Below are positions 1 to 7,545 of a stretch of DNA of 52,503 nt, in pieces. The translations under genes were made by a program, and so were the position numbers. The notes below the pieces were generated by a model. The model was not told where the DNA came from, ran no database searches, and worked only from the letters and a program-made list of their open reading frames with translations. Origin of the DNA: Clostridia bacterium (GTDB lineage: Bacteria; Bacillota; Clostridia; UBA1381); the NCBI GenBank assembly GCA_017404065.1, contig JAFRDB010000016.1, positions 1 to 52,503 of the forward strand, given 5' to 3'. Every line of letters begins with the position of its first letter. Within the stretch, counting starts at the first letter, position 1.

Positions 1-77
1 AGCCTCTTTTTTTGCATGCAACAAATTGGAAATGTGCTATTTAAAACACAGAGAAAGGTAAATCTTATATGATTTAC

Positions 78-118
78 AAGAAAAGCAGCCGCCATTTTGA
101 AGTGGAGCTGCTTTTCTT
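78..118 (+). terminator. Intrinsic terminator of a gene outside the window
   Basis: A 12-bp perfect stem (AAGAAAAGCAGC at 78-89 pairs with GCTGCTTTTCTT at 107-118) is flanked by A-rich and T-rich ends, so it could work in both directions. No gene precedes it inside the window, so on the plus strand it would end a gene to the left of position 1. Confidence 0.6.
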
Positions 119-375
119 TGGCTTAAGTTGACCGCATTGCACAACCACGCGCTTTTTCGGGCTTTCTGAGATTTTTCCGGAGGCCTTATTTTTTTTGTAA
201 AAACAGCAAAAAATCGGCAAAAATATTTCCGGATCAGCTTATGTTACAGAAAAAAACTTGACAAGTGTACTTCAAGGTTTTGAACCAAAATGCCTGAAAC
301 CCGCGTGGTTAAGCCATTTCTTGTATTTTCGCAAAAAAGTGTACTTTTGGTCTTATTACAAATTTTCGCAAAAAT
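119..375. other. AT-rich non-coding stretch, no gene seen
   Basis: No open reading frame with a ribosome site is visible. The stretch has short TTTTCGCAAAAA-like repeats (around 328-338 and 364-375) and two copies of GTGTACTT (about 264 and 340). These small repeats, next to a tRNA remnant, resemble the arm sites beside an integrated element, but no integrase gene is present, so this stays a guess. Confidence 0.3.
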
Positions 376-403
376 CGGAGCACAGGAAGGGACTTGAACC
401 CTT
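376..403 (-). other. tRNA 3'-end remnant (T-arm and acceptor strand), possible attachment site
   Basis: Read on the minus strand this stretch gives a T-stem AAGGG, a 7-base loop TTCAAGT, the closing stem CCCTT, then CCTGTGC as an acceptor 3' strand, one discriminator base and CCG. The T-arm is perfect, but no D-arm, anticodon arm or 5' acceptor strand follows upstream, so it is not a functional tRNA. Such 3'-end fragments are what site-specific recombinases leave when they integrate into tRNA genes. A related inverted copy (GTTCAAGTCCC) lies at 437-447, and a 6-bp hairpin with a T-run lies at 454-471. Confidence 0.5.
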
Positions 404-509
404 CAAGCCCGCATAAATACTTGCTTTTTCAAAATAGTTCAAGTCCCTGTTGTAGAGCTGTTAGCTCTTTTGAAACAACGAAAATGATGAAATAAGTAAT
501 TCCAGCTTC

Positions 510-1034
510 TTAATTTCCCGTAAAGACGTTTATAACCTGACAGCACTTTTTAACCGCATATTCATAGGCGATTTTCGTGCCGCTTTTTGGTTGGTAATCC
601 GTCAGATCTCTGTGGCTGTTCCGCCTGCGTGGCGGCGCATAGCTTTCGTCATAGTAGCAGATACAATAATCGCTATTATTTATCATTTCGTAATTCCTTT
701 CAACATAAGCCGCCCTGCCTGCATCTACCATGTGTTCAGGATAATAGGTATCTTCGTATTTCTCCAACAGATAATCTCTGTAATCATCGTTTATGTACGG
801 AAATTCAGCGCGGACGTAAACCCTAATTATTTGAGGATGTTTTTCTTTTAATTCTGTGACAATTTCAAAACACAAATCATTGAAATCGCTCCTGCTCCCA
901 AACAGAAAATTACAGACCGCATTAGTTATTATTAAATCCTCAATTATAGCATATAAGTCAGCTCGAAACCTGTCCGTTTCGTTGATTTTTCTGTGACCGA
1001 TGAAACAGCATGTTTTGTTTTTATCGTATTCCAT
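510..1034 (-). CDS. SLOG-family (DUF1273/YpsA-like) protein
   Basis: A 174-residue protein that I recognise as a probable SLOG superfamily member. It opens with a beta strand and turn 'CCFIGHR' (residues 9-15), then 'FLFGSRSDFNDLC' near residue 43, and ends with the helix 'AYEYAVKK' and a last strand 'VINVF'. Members of this fold bind nucleotides or nucleotide-derived ligands, and many are encoded in accessory regions. The ligand here is unknown. The ATG follows GAGGTG at a good distance. The gene is divergent from the XRE regulator at 1191, with about 155 bp between them, which suggests that the pair forms a small regulated cassette. Confidence 0.6.
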   Translation of the reverse strand: MEYDKNKTCCFIGHRKINETDRFRADLYAIIEDLIITNAVCNFLFGSRSDFNDLCFEIVTELKEKHPQIIRVYVRAEFPYINDDYRDYLLEKYEDTYYPEHMVDAGRAAYVERNYEMINNSDYCICYYDESYAPPRRRNSHRDLTDYQPKSGTKIAYEYAVKKCCQVINVFTGN

Positions 1035-1141
1035 ATACGCACACCTCGTTTGCTTGTATATAGCATACCATAAAATAAAATAATATTCAATATGCAGTAT
1101 GCAAGAAATAAAAATATTATAGTTCAGATTGCGGTCTATGA

Positions 1142-1165
1142 AACTATTCAGATGAATAGTATAAT
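1142..1165 (+). promoter_or_regulatory. Probable XRE operator overlapping a -10 box
   Basis: A perfect palindrome ACTATTCAGATGAATAGT (1142-1159, two 8-bp arms around GA) abuts TATAAT at 1160-1165, 25 bases before the regulator's ATG. A dimeric XRE protein bound there would cover the promoter, so autorepression is the likely reading. No good -35 box is seen. Confidence 0.5.
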
Positions 1166-1190
1166 ATTATTCAGAAAGCGAGGTGGGAAT

Positions 1191-1493
1191 ATGGATGTCA
1201 AAAAACGGCTTGAAGAAGTATTAGTGAAGCAAGGTTGGACAAAATACAGACTGGCAAAAGAATGCTCTATTCCTCCGGCCACCATATCTAATATTTTCCA
1301 CCGTGGCACTATCCCAACAATAGCAACGATTGAAGCAATATGCGATACATTAAATATTACTTTGGCGGAGTTTTTCACGGATAATGAAATGGTTGAATTG
1401 ACACCGGAATTAAAAACATTCTACGATGGGTGGAAGTATCTTCCTCCCGACAAAAAGGAGTATTTACTCCAAACAATAAATTATATTAAGTAA
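1191..1493 (+). CDS. XRE-family transcriptional regulator
   Basis: A 100-residue DNA-binding protein. The helix-turn-helix spans about residues 5-58: 'GWTKYRLAKECSIPPATIS' holds helices 2 and 3, and 'PTIATIEAICDTLNITLAEFF' is the usual Cro/CI-type ending. About 35 more residues may form a dimer or sensing tail. I chose the ATG at 1191 because AGGTGGG sits just upstream; a longer frame from 1092 has no ribosome site. It is divergent from the SLOG gene and follows a palindromic operator. It is typical of small mobile or defence-like cassettes, and its target beyond itself is unknown. Confidence 0.8.
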   Translation: MDVKKRLEEVLVKQGWTKYRLAKECSIPPATISNIFHRGTIPTIATIEAICDTLNITLAEFFTDNEMVELTPELKTFYDGWKYLPPDKKEYLLQTINYIK

Positions 1494-1517
1494 GGAGCTT
1501 CGGCTTCTTATTTTTTT
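1491..1517 (+). terminator. Intrinsic terminator overlapping the XRE stop codon
   Basis: The stem TAAGGAGC / GCTTCTTA (8 bp, one G-T pair) closes on a stable TTCG tetraloop and is followed by seven T residues. The stop codon TAA is itself the base of the stem. Confidence 0.85.
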
Positions 1518-1525
1518 GCGCTGAA

Positions 1526-1565
1526 AAAGCCGTCCTGAATATACAATAATCGGGCGGCTTTGTTG
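1526..1565. terminator. Second hairpin with A/T flanks
   Basis: AAGCCGTCC at about 1527-1535 pairs with GGGCGGCTT (1552-1560). A-rich sequence precedes the stem and TTTGTTGTTT-like sequence follows it. It could be a backup terminator for the regulator, or serve minus-strand transcription from mgtE. Confidence 0.5.
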
Positions 1566-1584
1566 TTTATTATGGTACTGTTCT

Positions 1585-1743
1585 GTGACGTGGGGACGTG
1601 CCATCCTGCATTAAGTTTATACCTGTAATTTTCACCTTGTCGAAGGTTGTCAGATATTGCTTACACAACTTTCTCCGCACACCCCGTCATCTCAAAAATG
1701 GCACGTCCCCGCGTCATCCATAACGTCCCCACGTCATCCATAA
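1585..1743. repeat. ACGTCCCC repeat cluster (inverted and tandem)
   Basis: A 19-bp arm (TGACGTGGGGACGTGCCAT, 1585-1603) is matched in inverted orientation at 1698-1716 with one mismatch. The right side continues as two tandem 20-bp units containing CGTCCCC[G/A]CGTCATCCATAA. The core resembles palindromic repeats that accompany REP-associated (Y1) transposases in other genomes. No transposase is present. The open frames across this stretch look accidental. Confidence 0.6.
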
Positions 1744-1889
1744 ATTTGTAAAGAGCACGCACACAATTTTTGCGTGTTTTTGAGTGAAGTAAATTTGCAA
1801 AGTAACTGCAACAGCGCAGTTTACAGCTGCACTGTTGCATTATCAATGATGTTTTCTGTTTTCTTTTCTGCCAAAGTATTCTCCTGTTT
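1744..1889. other. Intergenic stretch 3' of mgtE, no gene seen
   Basis: The sequence contains short palindromic words around CAGCGCAGTTTACAGCTGCACTG (about 1811-1833), but no gene with a ribosome site and no clear terminator for mgtE. Confidence 0.4.
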
Positions 1890-3314
1890 TTATGTGAGAT
1901 GCAAAACACTAATCAACAAGATCCAACTCATGCCGTAATACGATACCACTGCAACAAGATCGTTTACCGTGGTGATCAGTGGTCCGGATGCAACAGCCGG
2001 ATCAACCTTTATCTTTTTGAAGAAAAGCGGTATAAGTGTGCCAACAGCACTGGATATTATCATAGCGATTATCAAAGACACACCGATACAGCCTGATACC
2101 GCAAAAGCAAAAAGAGGTTCTTTCCCTTTGAAAACGGATATATACAGCCCTATAGCAATAAAGGAGAGAAAACCGAGCAGCAACCCGTTGCATAATCCGA
2201 TACGCATTTCCTTCGTAACAAGCTGCATTTTCTGTCGAAAAGACAAGCTTTCGTCTGTCAGTACACGAATCGTCACGGCGAGTGACTGTGTCCCGACATT
2301 ACCCGCCATATCCAGTATCAGCGACTGAAAAGCCATAATGAGCGTTAGCTGTGCCACTACATTCTCAAATGTGCCGACAACCGTAGAAACGAGCATCCCC
2401 AGAACCAAAAGCGTGATCAGCCAAGGCAGACGCTTTTTCATGCTTTGCATAAGCGGTTCATTCAGATCTTCCTCTGCGGTCAAGCCTGCGAGGCGGACGT
2501 AATCTTCACCCATTTCATCATCAACGGCTTCAATGATGTTTTGTGCCGTGATAACACCGAGCATCTTGTTGCTGTCATCGAGAACAGGAATAATGCTCTC
2601 GGAATAGTCCTTCAGCTTTTCAATACAGTCGGATGTCTGCTCATTTGCATAAACATACGGAAACGAAGCTGCAATCAATTCGGACAACGACGTTCCGCTC
2701 CGTGCTGTAATTAGATCTTTCAGGTCAATCGCGCCGTTAAATCCGCCGTTCTCATCTGTCACGAACAAGGTTGTAATATTATCGTTTTCCTCTGCCTGAC
2801 GAACGAGCTCATTCATCGCTTCCTTGACCGACATATCTTCACGGATCATAATGCAGTTTGTTGTCATTCTGCTACCGATCTCATCCTCGTCAAAAGAGGC
2901 AATGAGCTTGATTTCTTTCTGAACCTCCGGTTCTACGGCATCAATGATAAGTGCTCGTTTTTCTTTTCCGATCGTCCGCAGCGTTTCAACTGCCGTATCA
3001 GTATCAAGCTTCGACACAACAGCCCCCGCCTTACGGATGTCCATTTCATTCAGATAGATACCGGCGTCTTCTTCATCAAAAAACTCGAATATCTCCGCCA
3101 GCATCTCTATACTGCATATACGATAGAATTTTTTTCGTTCCTGTTCAGATAACGCTTCCAACACCTCGGCAATATCATTTGCGTGATAGTCTTCAAGCTG
3201 ATTCATCAACGCTTTTGGCGCTGCATTGCTATGAAGTATGGCGCTGATTTCTGCTGTATAATCCGGCTTTACCGCCGTTGCTTCTATAGTCTGTAGTTTC
3301 TCCTTATTTTCCAT
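1890..3314 (-). CDS. mgtE: Magnesium transporter MgtE
   Basis: A 474-residue Mg2+ channel/transporter of the inner membrane. The layout is standard: a helical N-domain of superhelical repeats (about 25-130), a CBS-domain pair (about 130-265, including 'NDNITTLFVTDENGGFNGAIDLKDL' and 'IPVLDDSNKMLGVITAQNI') and five membrane helices from about residue 290. The signature 'DMAGNVGTQS' is present, along with 'IKVDPAVASGP', which lines the pore. In the family the cytosolic domains bind Mg2+ and close the pore. I chose the ATG at 3314 after AAGGAGG; the longer frame upstream runs through the attenuator. The gene stands alone behind a promoter, a leader ORF and a terminator, so its expression is probably set by conditional termination. 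Confidence 0.95.
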   Translation of the reverse strand: MENKEKLQTIEATAVKPDYTAEISAILHSNAAPKALMNQLEDYHANDIAEVLEALSEQERKKFYRICSIEMLAEIFEFFDEEDAGIYLNEMDIRKAGAVVSKLDTDTAVETLRTIGKEKRALIIDAVEPEVQKEIKLIASFDEDEIGSRMTTNCIMIREDMSVKEAMNELVRQAEENDNITTLFVTDENGGFNGAIDLKDLITARSGTSLSELIAASFPYVYANEQTSDCIEKLKDYSESIIPVLDDSNKMLGVITAQNIIEAVDDEMGEDYVRLAGLTAEEDLNEPLMQSMKKRLPWLITLLVLGMLVSTVVGTFENVVAQLTLIMAFQSLILDMAGNVGTQSLAVTIRVLTDESLSFRQKMQLVTKEMRIGLCNGLLLGFLSFIAIGLYISVFKGKEPLFAFAVSGCIGVSLIIAMIISSAVGTLIPLFFKKIKVDPAVASGPLITTVNDLVAVVSYYGMSWILLISVLHLT

Positions 3315-3360
3315 TGACTTATCCTCCTTCCGATTTATAGGCAGAAGGGACAATGGGCAT

Positions 3361-3393
3361 AAAAATCCCGTATATGAACAGGTCACATACGGG
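3361..3393 (-). terminator. Attenuator-like terminator before mgtE
   Basis: On the minus strand CCCGTATGTGA pairs with TCATATACGGG (11 bp, one G-T pair) and is followed by five T residues. It lies inside the transcribed leader, about 45 bases before the mgtE start. The leader ORF upstream contains CGGGC, which can pair with GCCCG at the foot of this stem, so a competing antiterminator is possible. Confidence 0.75.
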
Positions 3394-3419
3394 CAGTCAC
3401 ATATTTATCTCAAACACAA

Positions 3420-3503
3420 TCAAGCGATAGCTCTAACAGTACCGCTGTATCTGAAATCATGCTGTTGTCGCCCGCTTGACCCGCAACTGTCACTGTTAGT
3501 CAC
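3420..3503 (-). CDS. Leader peptide ORF upstream of mgtE
   Basis: This is a 27-codon ORF, too short for ordinary gene finding. It starts with GTG, is preceded 7 bases upstream by GGAGGT, and lies wholly between the mgtE promoter and the attenuator terminator. The peptide is rich in Ser, Gly and Arg, has one Cys, and ends in 'RYSGTVRAIA'. Its RNA can fold on itself: CTAACAGT (codons 2-4) pairs perfectly with ACTGTTAG (near codons 22-24), so a translating ribosome would change the fold. By analogy with mgtL in enterobacteria, the ribosome's progress could be what senses Mg2+. The position and ribosome site are seen; the function is inferred. It may instead be part of a structured RNA that is not translated. 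Confidence 0.55.
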   Translation of the reverse strand: MTNSDSCGSSGRQQHDFRYSGTVRAIA

Positions 3504-3537
3504 TTAATTCACCTCCGGTGATTGAATTTGTACTATT

Positions 3538-3566
3538 ATTCTAACACAAATCAGGCAAAATGTCAA
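3538..3566 (-). promoter_or_regulatory. Sigma-A promoter of mgtE
   Basis: On the minus strand TTGACA (3561-3566) and TAGAAT (3538-3543) are 17 bases apart. Transcription would begin near 3531 and give a leader of over 200 bases. Confidence 0.8.
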
Positions 3567-3652
3567 CCTTTCCGAAGCATTTTCATTTATCCATTGCGAA
3601 TTTTTTGTTATAAAGCTTTCGTAATTCTTTTTGTTTTTCCTTGATAAACACC

Positions 3653-3681
3653 TTGACAAAATCGCAAGATTGCGGTATCAT
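3653..3681 (+). promoter_or_regulatory. Sigma-A promoter of the tetrapyrrole operon
   Basis: TTGACA (3653-3658) and TATCAT (3676-3681) are 17 bases apart, placed just before the riboswitch. It is divergent from the mgtE promoter. Confidence 0.75.
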
Positions 3682-3732
3682 GTAGAGGTATCTTATGTGA
3701 TACTTTACAAAGTATAATAAACTTAATAATCT

Positions 3733-3928
3733 ATTTGCAGTGCCCCTTATACCTATGGCGTATATCGGGATAATAGAGAATCGTGTGCAAATCGCGAACG
3801 GTACCGCCGCTGTAAACACAGATGAATGTTTTGTGACGAAAGTCGGTCATTGGGGAAACCCGAGAAGGCATAAGCATTCAGATGAAGCTGCTGCTTCGGA
3901 AGTGCAAGTCAGAAGAACTGCTGCAAAT
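3733..3928 (+). promoter_or_regulatory. Cobalamin (B12) riboswitch
   Basis: The B12-box core is visible: 'GTGCAAATCGCGAACGGTA' then 'CCGCCGCTGTAA', matching the family pattern GGTG-AAATCC-G--CAGT-CCCGC-ACTGTAA. The 3' element 'AAGTCAGAAGAACTGC' matches GCCAGGAGACCTGC. The closing P1 stem is clear: ATTTGCAGT at 3733-3741 pairs with ACTGCTGCAAAT at 3917-3928. It should bind adenosylcobalamin or a related corrinoid and shut the hem/cob operon when B12 is plentiful. The core varies from consensus at several places. Confidence 0.85.
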
Positions 3929-3950
3929 CGTGGATCAACTATAGAAAAAG

Positions 3951-3993
3951 CGGCTATGGTAACAGTATTTCTGTCTGTTCCCATAGCCGTTTA
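3951..3993 (+). terminator. Expression-platform hairpin of the riboswitch
   Basis: CGGCTATGGTAACAG (3951-3965) pairs with CTGTTCCCATAGCCG (3975-3989), 14 of 15 positions. Only three T residues follow, then AATG. It may terminate transcription, or act by sitting close to the hemA ribosome site at about 4009. Confidence 0.65.
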
Positions 3994-4019
3994 ATGCTTT
4001 ACTGCAACGAGGGAGAACA

Positions 4020-5255
4020 ATGGCGATCATTATGGCAGGTATTGACCACAAAAAAGCAAGCCTTGATGTGAGAAGTACCTTTTCGCTTACCAAGCGAAGG
4101 ATAGAAGAATTCTATACGTATATAAAAGAGCGGACAGCTGCCCAAGGCTGCGTTCTGCTTTCCACCTGTAACCGTATGGAGGTATGGATGAGTTTGGATG
4201 AAAGCAATATGCTCTCTCCGACGAATGTACTGTGCAGCTTCCTGAACGCAGATCACGAACAATATCGGACATATTTTTCCGAGTTATCGGGAAACGATGC
4301 GGTTTTGCGTCTGTTTCGTGTTGCCTGCGGTCTGGAATCGAGGATCATCGGAGAGGATCAGATAATCACGCAGGTGCGTGAAGCTCTTGCGTTTGCCCGA
4401 AGCAATTATGCAACAGACCATACGTTAGAGGTACTGTTCCGATGCGCCGTTACAGCAGCGAAACGTGTCAAAACGGAAACAAAGCTTTCCTCCGCCGACC
4501 GGTCTGTAATACATACGGCACTGGATCTCTTAAAAAGTCAGGGGATCGACACAGGCGGCAAAAAATGTCTTGTGATAGGAAACGGCATGATGGGTAAGCT
4601 GTCGGCGCAGGCTCTTTTGGATCGTGGAGCAGACGTGACCGTAACGGTACGTCAATATCATAGCGGCATAGTGGATATTCCGTCGGGCTGTCACAGGATA
4701 GACTATCAAAAAAGATTTGAAGCTCTGCCCGAATGCGAGCTTGTGGTCAGCGCTACAAGCAGTCCCAATTATACGCTGCGGATGCAGGAGCTGCAGCAAT
4801 TGATGCCGAAGCATAAAATTTGTATGATCGACCTTGCAGTCCCGCGCGATATTGAGCAGGAAGCAGCGGAGCTTCCGTGGCTGACACTTTATGATACCGA
4901 TTCTTTCCGGATAGATCCGCAGTCTGAGCAACTGAAAACCAATATAGAATCGGCTGAAAAGATAATATCCGAAGAGCTTGCGGCATTTTATGAATGGTAC
5001 GACGGAAAGAACTTTGTTCCTATGATACAGCATTTGAAAGAAACCACAGGCTCGGATGTGTCCGGGCGCATGGTGCCCGCACTCAGGAATATCCCGTTGG
5101 ACGATGAAGAAAAGCATAAGCTGTCGCTGGAAATTGAAGCCGCATCATCAAGGATGATGAACAGACTGTTGTTCGGACTTCGCGCCAAGCTGTCCGATGA
5201 CACGCTCAGAGAGTGCCTGAACGCCATGGAAGAGATAATGAGTAAACCCTTGTAA
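4020..5255 (+). CDS. hemA: Glutamyl-tRNA reductase
   Basis: A 411-residue cytosolic enzyme that reduces glutamyl-tRNA(Glu) with NADPH to glutamate-1-semialdehyde, the first committed step of C5-pathway tetrapyrrole synthesis. The catalytic cysteine is C50 in 'LLSTCNRMEVW', and 'GLESRIIGEDQIITQVREA' is the family signature. The NADPH domain follows from about residue 180 ('KCLVIGNGMMGKLSAQALL'), and a helical dimerisation tail ends the protein. Start ATG at 4020 after GGGAG. It is first in an 11-gene operon behind the B12 riboswitch, so control of this enzyme sets flow into the whole corrinoid/siroheme branch. Confidence 0.96.
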   Translation: MAIIMAGIDHKKASLDVRSTFSLTKRRIEEFYTYIKERTAAQGCVLLSTCNRMEVWMSLDESNMLSPTNVLCSFLNADHEQYRTYFSELSGNDAVLRLFRVACGLESRIIGEDQIITQVREALAFARSNYATDHTLEVLFRCAVTAAKRVKTETKLSSADRSVIHTALDLLKSQGIDTGGKKCLVIGNGMMGKLSAQALLDRGADVTVTVRQYHSGIVDIPSGCHRIDYQKRFEALPECELVVSATSSPNYTLRMQELQQLMPKHKICMIDLAVPRDIEQEAAELPWLTLYDTDSFRIDPQSEQLKTNIESAEKIISEELAAFYEWYDGKNFVPMIQHLKETTGSDVSGRMVPALRNIPLDDEEKHKLSLEIEAASSRMMNRLLFGLRAKLSDDTLRECLNAMEEIMSKPL

Positions 5256-5275
5256 ACAGGAAAGGTGATGTTAGT

Positions 5276-6262
5276 ATGAATAATCCGATAAGACCGAGAA
5301 GACTGCGTGGCAACCCGACACTGCGCAAAATGGTAAGAGAATCCGCTGTTAATACTGATTCTTTGATCTATCCGCTGTTTGTCATGGACGGCAATGGAAA
5401 GCGCGAAGAGATAGGCTCTATGCCCGGTCAATACCGTTACAGTATAGACAAGGTCGATGAAGCTCTTGAACAGCTCATGGAATCGGGTGTGATGAGTCTG
5501 CTTCTGTTTGGCATCCCCGCCGAAAAAGACGATAAAGGAAGCGGAGCATACGCGGAAAACGGTATCGTACAGCGCGCCCTGCGCCACATTAAAGAGCGTT
5601 ATCCGGAGCTTTATCTTATTACCGATGTATGTATGTGCGAATACACATCACACGGACACTGCGGTATGCTGTGCGGCCATGATGTGGATAACGACCTTAC
5701 GCTTGAACTGCTGGCAAAGACCGCGCTGTCACACGCACAGGCAGGCGCGGACATGGTAGCGCCCTCCGATATGATGGACGGACGCATAAGAGCGATCCGT
5801 GAGACTTTGGACAATAATCACTTTGAAACGATACCTATTATGTCCTACGCGGTAAAGTATGCATCATCATTCTACGGCCCCTTCCGCGAGGCGGCGGATT
5901 CCGCGCCGGCATTCGGGGACAGGAAAAGCTATCAGATGGATTTTCATAACCGCCGAGAGGGTCTGAAAGAAGCGTTGCTGGACGTACAGGAGGGCGCAGA
6001 CATCATCATGGTAAAGCCTGCGATGTCCTATCTCGATCTTGTGCGAGAGGTGCGCGAGAAGATCGATCTTCCTGTAGCGGCATACAGCGTCAGCGGCGAA
6101 TACGCTATGGTAAAAGCGGCAGCGGCAAAGGGCTGGATAGACGAAGACAGGATAATATACGAAATGGCAGCCTCTGCGTACCGCGCGGGAGCAGATATAT
6201 ATATTACATATTACGCAAAAGAGCTTGCACAACTGATAAAAGAAGGGAGAGTCGGACAATGA
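5276..6262 (+). CDS. hemB: Delta-aminolevulinic acid dehydratase (porphobilinogen synthase)
   Basis: This 328-residue enzyme condenses two 5-aminolevulinate molecules to porphobilinogen. The two active-site lysines are K194 ('SYAVKYASSFYGPF') and K247 ('IIMVKPAMSYLD'). The zinc-type cysteines C119, C121 and C129 are all present in 'DVCMCEYTSHGHCG', so this is a Zn-dependent form. Full length for the family. It lies 20 bases after hemA, and its end overlaps hemL by four bases (ATGA), which suggests translational coupling. Confidence 0.97.
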   Translation: MNNPIRPRRLRGNPTLRKMVRESAVNTDSLIYPLFVMDGNGKREEIGSMPGQYRYSIDKVDEALEQLMESGVMSLLLFGIPAEKDDKGSGAYAENGIVQRALRHIKERYPELYLITDVCMCEYTSHGHCGMLCGHDVDNDLTLELLAKTALSHAQAGADMVAPSDMMDGRIRAIRETLDNNHFETIPIMSYAVKYASSFYGPFREAADSAPAFGDRKSYQMDFHNRREGLKEALLDVQEGADIIMVKPAMSYLDLVREVREKIDLPVAAYSVSGEYAMVKAAAAKGWIDEDRIIYEMAASAYRAGADIYITYYAKELAQLIKEGRVGQ

Positions 6263-7545
6263 CCGGTTCGGAAAAGCTGTTTCAAAGGGCAAAGACTTGT
6301 ATTCCGGGAGGAGTGAACAGTCCTGTCCGCGCATTCGCGTCCGTTGGAATGACACCGCGCTTTATTAAAAAAGCTATCGGCGACCGCATTTGGGATGTTG
6401 AAGGAAATGAGTACATAGACTATATCGGTTCATGGGGTCCGATGCTTCTGGGACATAGTAATCCTATTGTGCTGGAGGCGGTCGAACGCGCCGCCCGTGA
6501 GGGTCTGAGCTTTGGCGCGGCTACTGAGCGCGAGGTGCAGATGGCGGAGCTGATCTGCGATATGGTTTCGTCTGTTGAAATGATAAGAATGGTAAATTCG
6601 GGAACGGAAGCGGTCATGAGTGCTATCAGAGCTGCTCGCGGATATACCGGCAAGGATAAGATAATAAAGTTTTCCGGCTGTTATCACGGACACAGCGACG
6701 CAATGCTTGTCAAAGCCGGATCGGGCGTCATGACGCAAGGCATCCCCGGCAGTGCCGGAGTTCCCGCAGGATGCACAAAAGATACTTTGACTGCTGTTTA
6801 CAACGATCTTGATAGCGTCCGTTTGCTATTTGAAAGTAACCGTGATGAGATCGCAGCCGTGATCGTGGAGCCTGTCGGCGCCAATATGGGCGTTGTCCTG
6901 CCGACAGACGGATTTTTAGAGGGGCTTCGGAGAATATGTGATGAAAATGAAGCTCTTTTGATATTTGATGAGGTGATCACAGGCTTCCGTCTTGCGCCTG
7001 ACGGAGCGCAGGGATATTACGGAATACAGCCGGATCTAACGACCTTCGGCAAGATCATCGGCGCCGGTATGCCTGTCGGCGCATACGGCGGAAAACGTGA
7101 GATCATGTCAATGGTCGCTCCGTCCGGACCGGTCTATCAGGCTGGCACGCTAAGCGGGAACCCTGTTGCAATGGCGGCAGGTCTTGCACAGTTGTCATAT
7201 TTAAAGAATGATACCGACTTTTATGATAAGCTCAACCGAAAATGTGATAAATTCTTTAAAAGCCTGAAAGCGATTTTTGAAAAAGCTGATATTCCGTTTT
7301 GCCTGAACCATGTCGGTTCGCTGGGCTGTGTTTTCTTTACGGATAAGGATGTATATAACGATGCAGAGGCGCATACCTGTGATACGGCTAAATATGCGTC
7401 TTATTTCAAAAAAATGCTTGAAAGAGGAATATATCTTGCCCCTTCGCAGTTTGAAGCGATGTTTATTTCACAGGCGCATACAGAGGAGGATCTGCAAACA
7501 ACGCTTAGGGCGGTCGAGCATACTCTTACGGAGATGAACGCATGA
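6259..7545 (+). CDS. hemL: Glutamate-1-semialdehyde 2,1-aminomutase
   Basis: A 428-residue PLP enzyme that converts glutamate-1-semialdehyde, the HemA product, to 5-aminolevulinate, the HemB substrate. The PLP lysine is K265 in 'TTFGKIIGAGMPVGAYGG'; 'IFDEVITGFR' holds the aspartate that pairs with the pyridine nitrogen, and 'NSGTEAVMSAIR' binds the phosphate. 'GGVNSPVRAF' at the N-terminus is typical of the family. The ATG overlaps the hemB stop and the gene itself overlaps hemC by four bases, so the three are likely translated in step. Confidence 0.97.
   Translation: MTGSEKLFQRAKTCIPGGVNSPVRAFASVGMTPRFIKKAIGDRIWDVEGNEYIDYIGSWGPMLLGHSNPIVLEAVERAAREGLSFGAATEREVQMAELICDMVSSVEMIRMVNSGTEAVMSAIRAARGYTGKDKIIKFSGCYHGHSDAMLVKAGSGVMTQGIPGSAGVPAGCTKDTLTAVYNDLDSVRLLFESNRDEIAAVIVEPVGANMGVVLPTDGFLEGLRRICDENEALLIFDEVITGFRLAPDGAQGYYGIQPDLTTFGKIIGAGMPVGAYGGKREIMSMVAPSGPVYQAGTLSGNPVAMAAGLAQLSYLKNDTDFYDKLNRKCDKFFKSLKAIFEKADIPFCLNHVGSLGCVFFTDKDVYNDAEAHTCDTAKYASYFKKMLERGIYLAPSQFEAMFISQAHTEEDLQTTLRAVEHTLTEMNA

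Noticed and set aside
376..450. A complete tRNA gene
   Set aside because: Only the T-arm and 3' acceptor strand can be formed; no anticodon arm or 5' strand pairs with it.
1661..1909. 82-residue ORF on the minus strand downstream of mgtE
   Set aside because: It runs through the ACGTCCCC repeat cluster, has no ribosome site and no recognisable protein pattern.
3361..3537. M-box magnesium riboswitch before mgtE
   Set aside because: I could not find the conserved M-box core words. The leader is better explained by a short ORF and a terminator, although a covariance search would be needed to exclude it.
3740..3994. 84-residue ORF on the plus strand before hemA
   Set aside because: It lies inside the cobalamin riboswitch and its hairpin, so the sequence is constrained as RNA.
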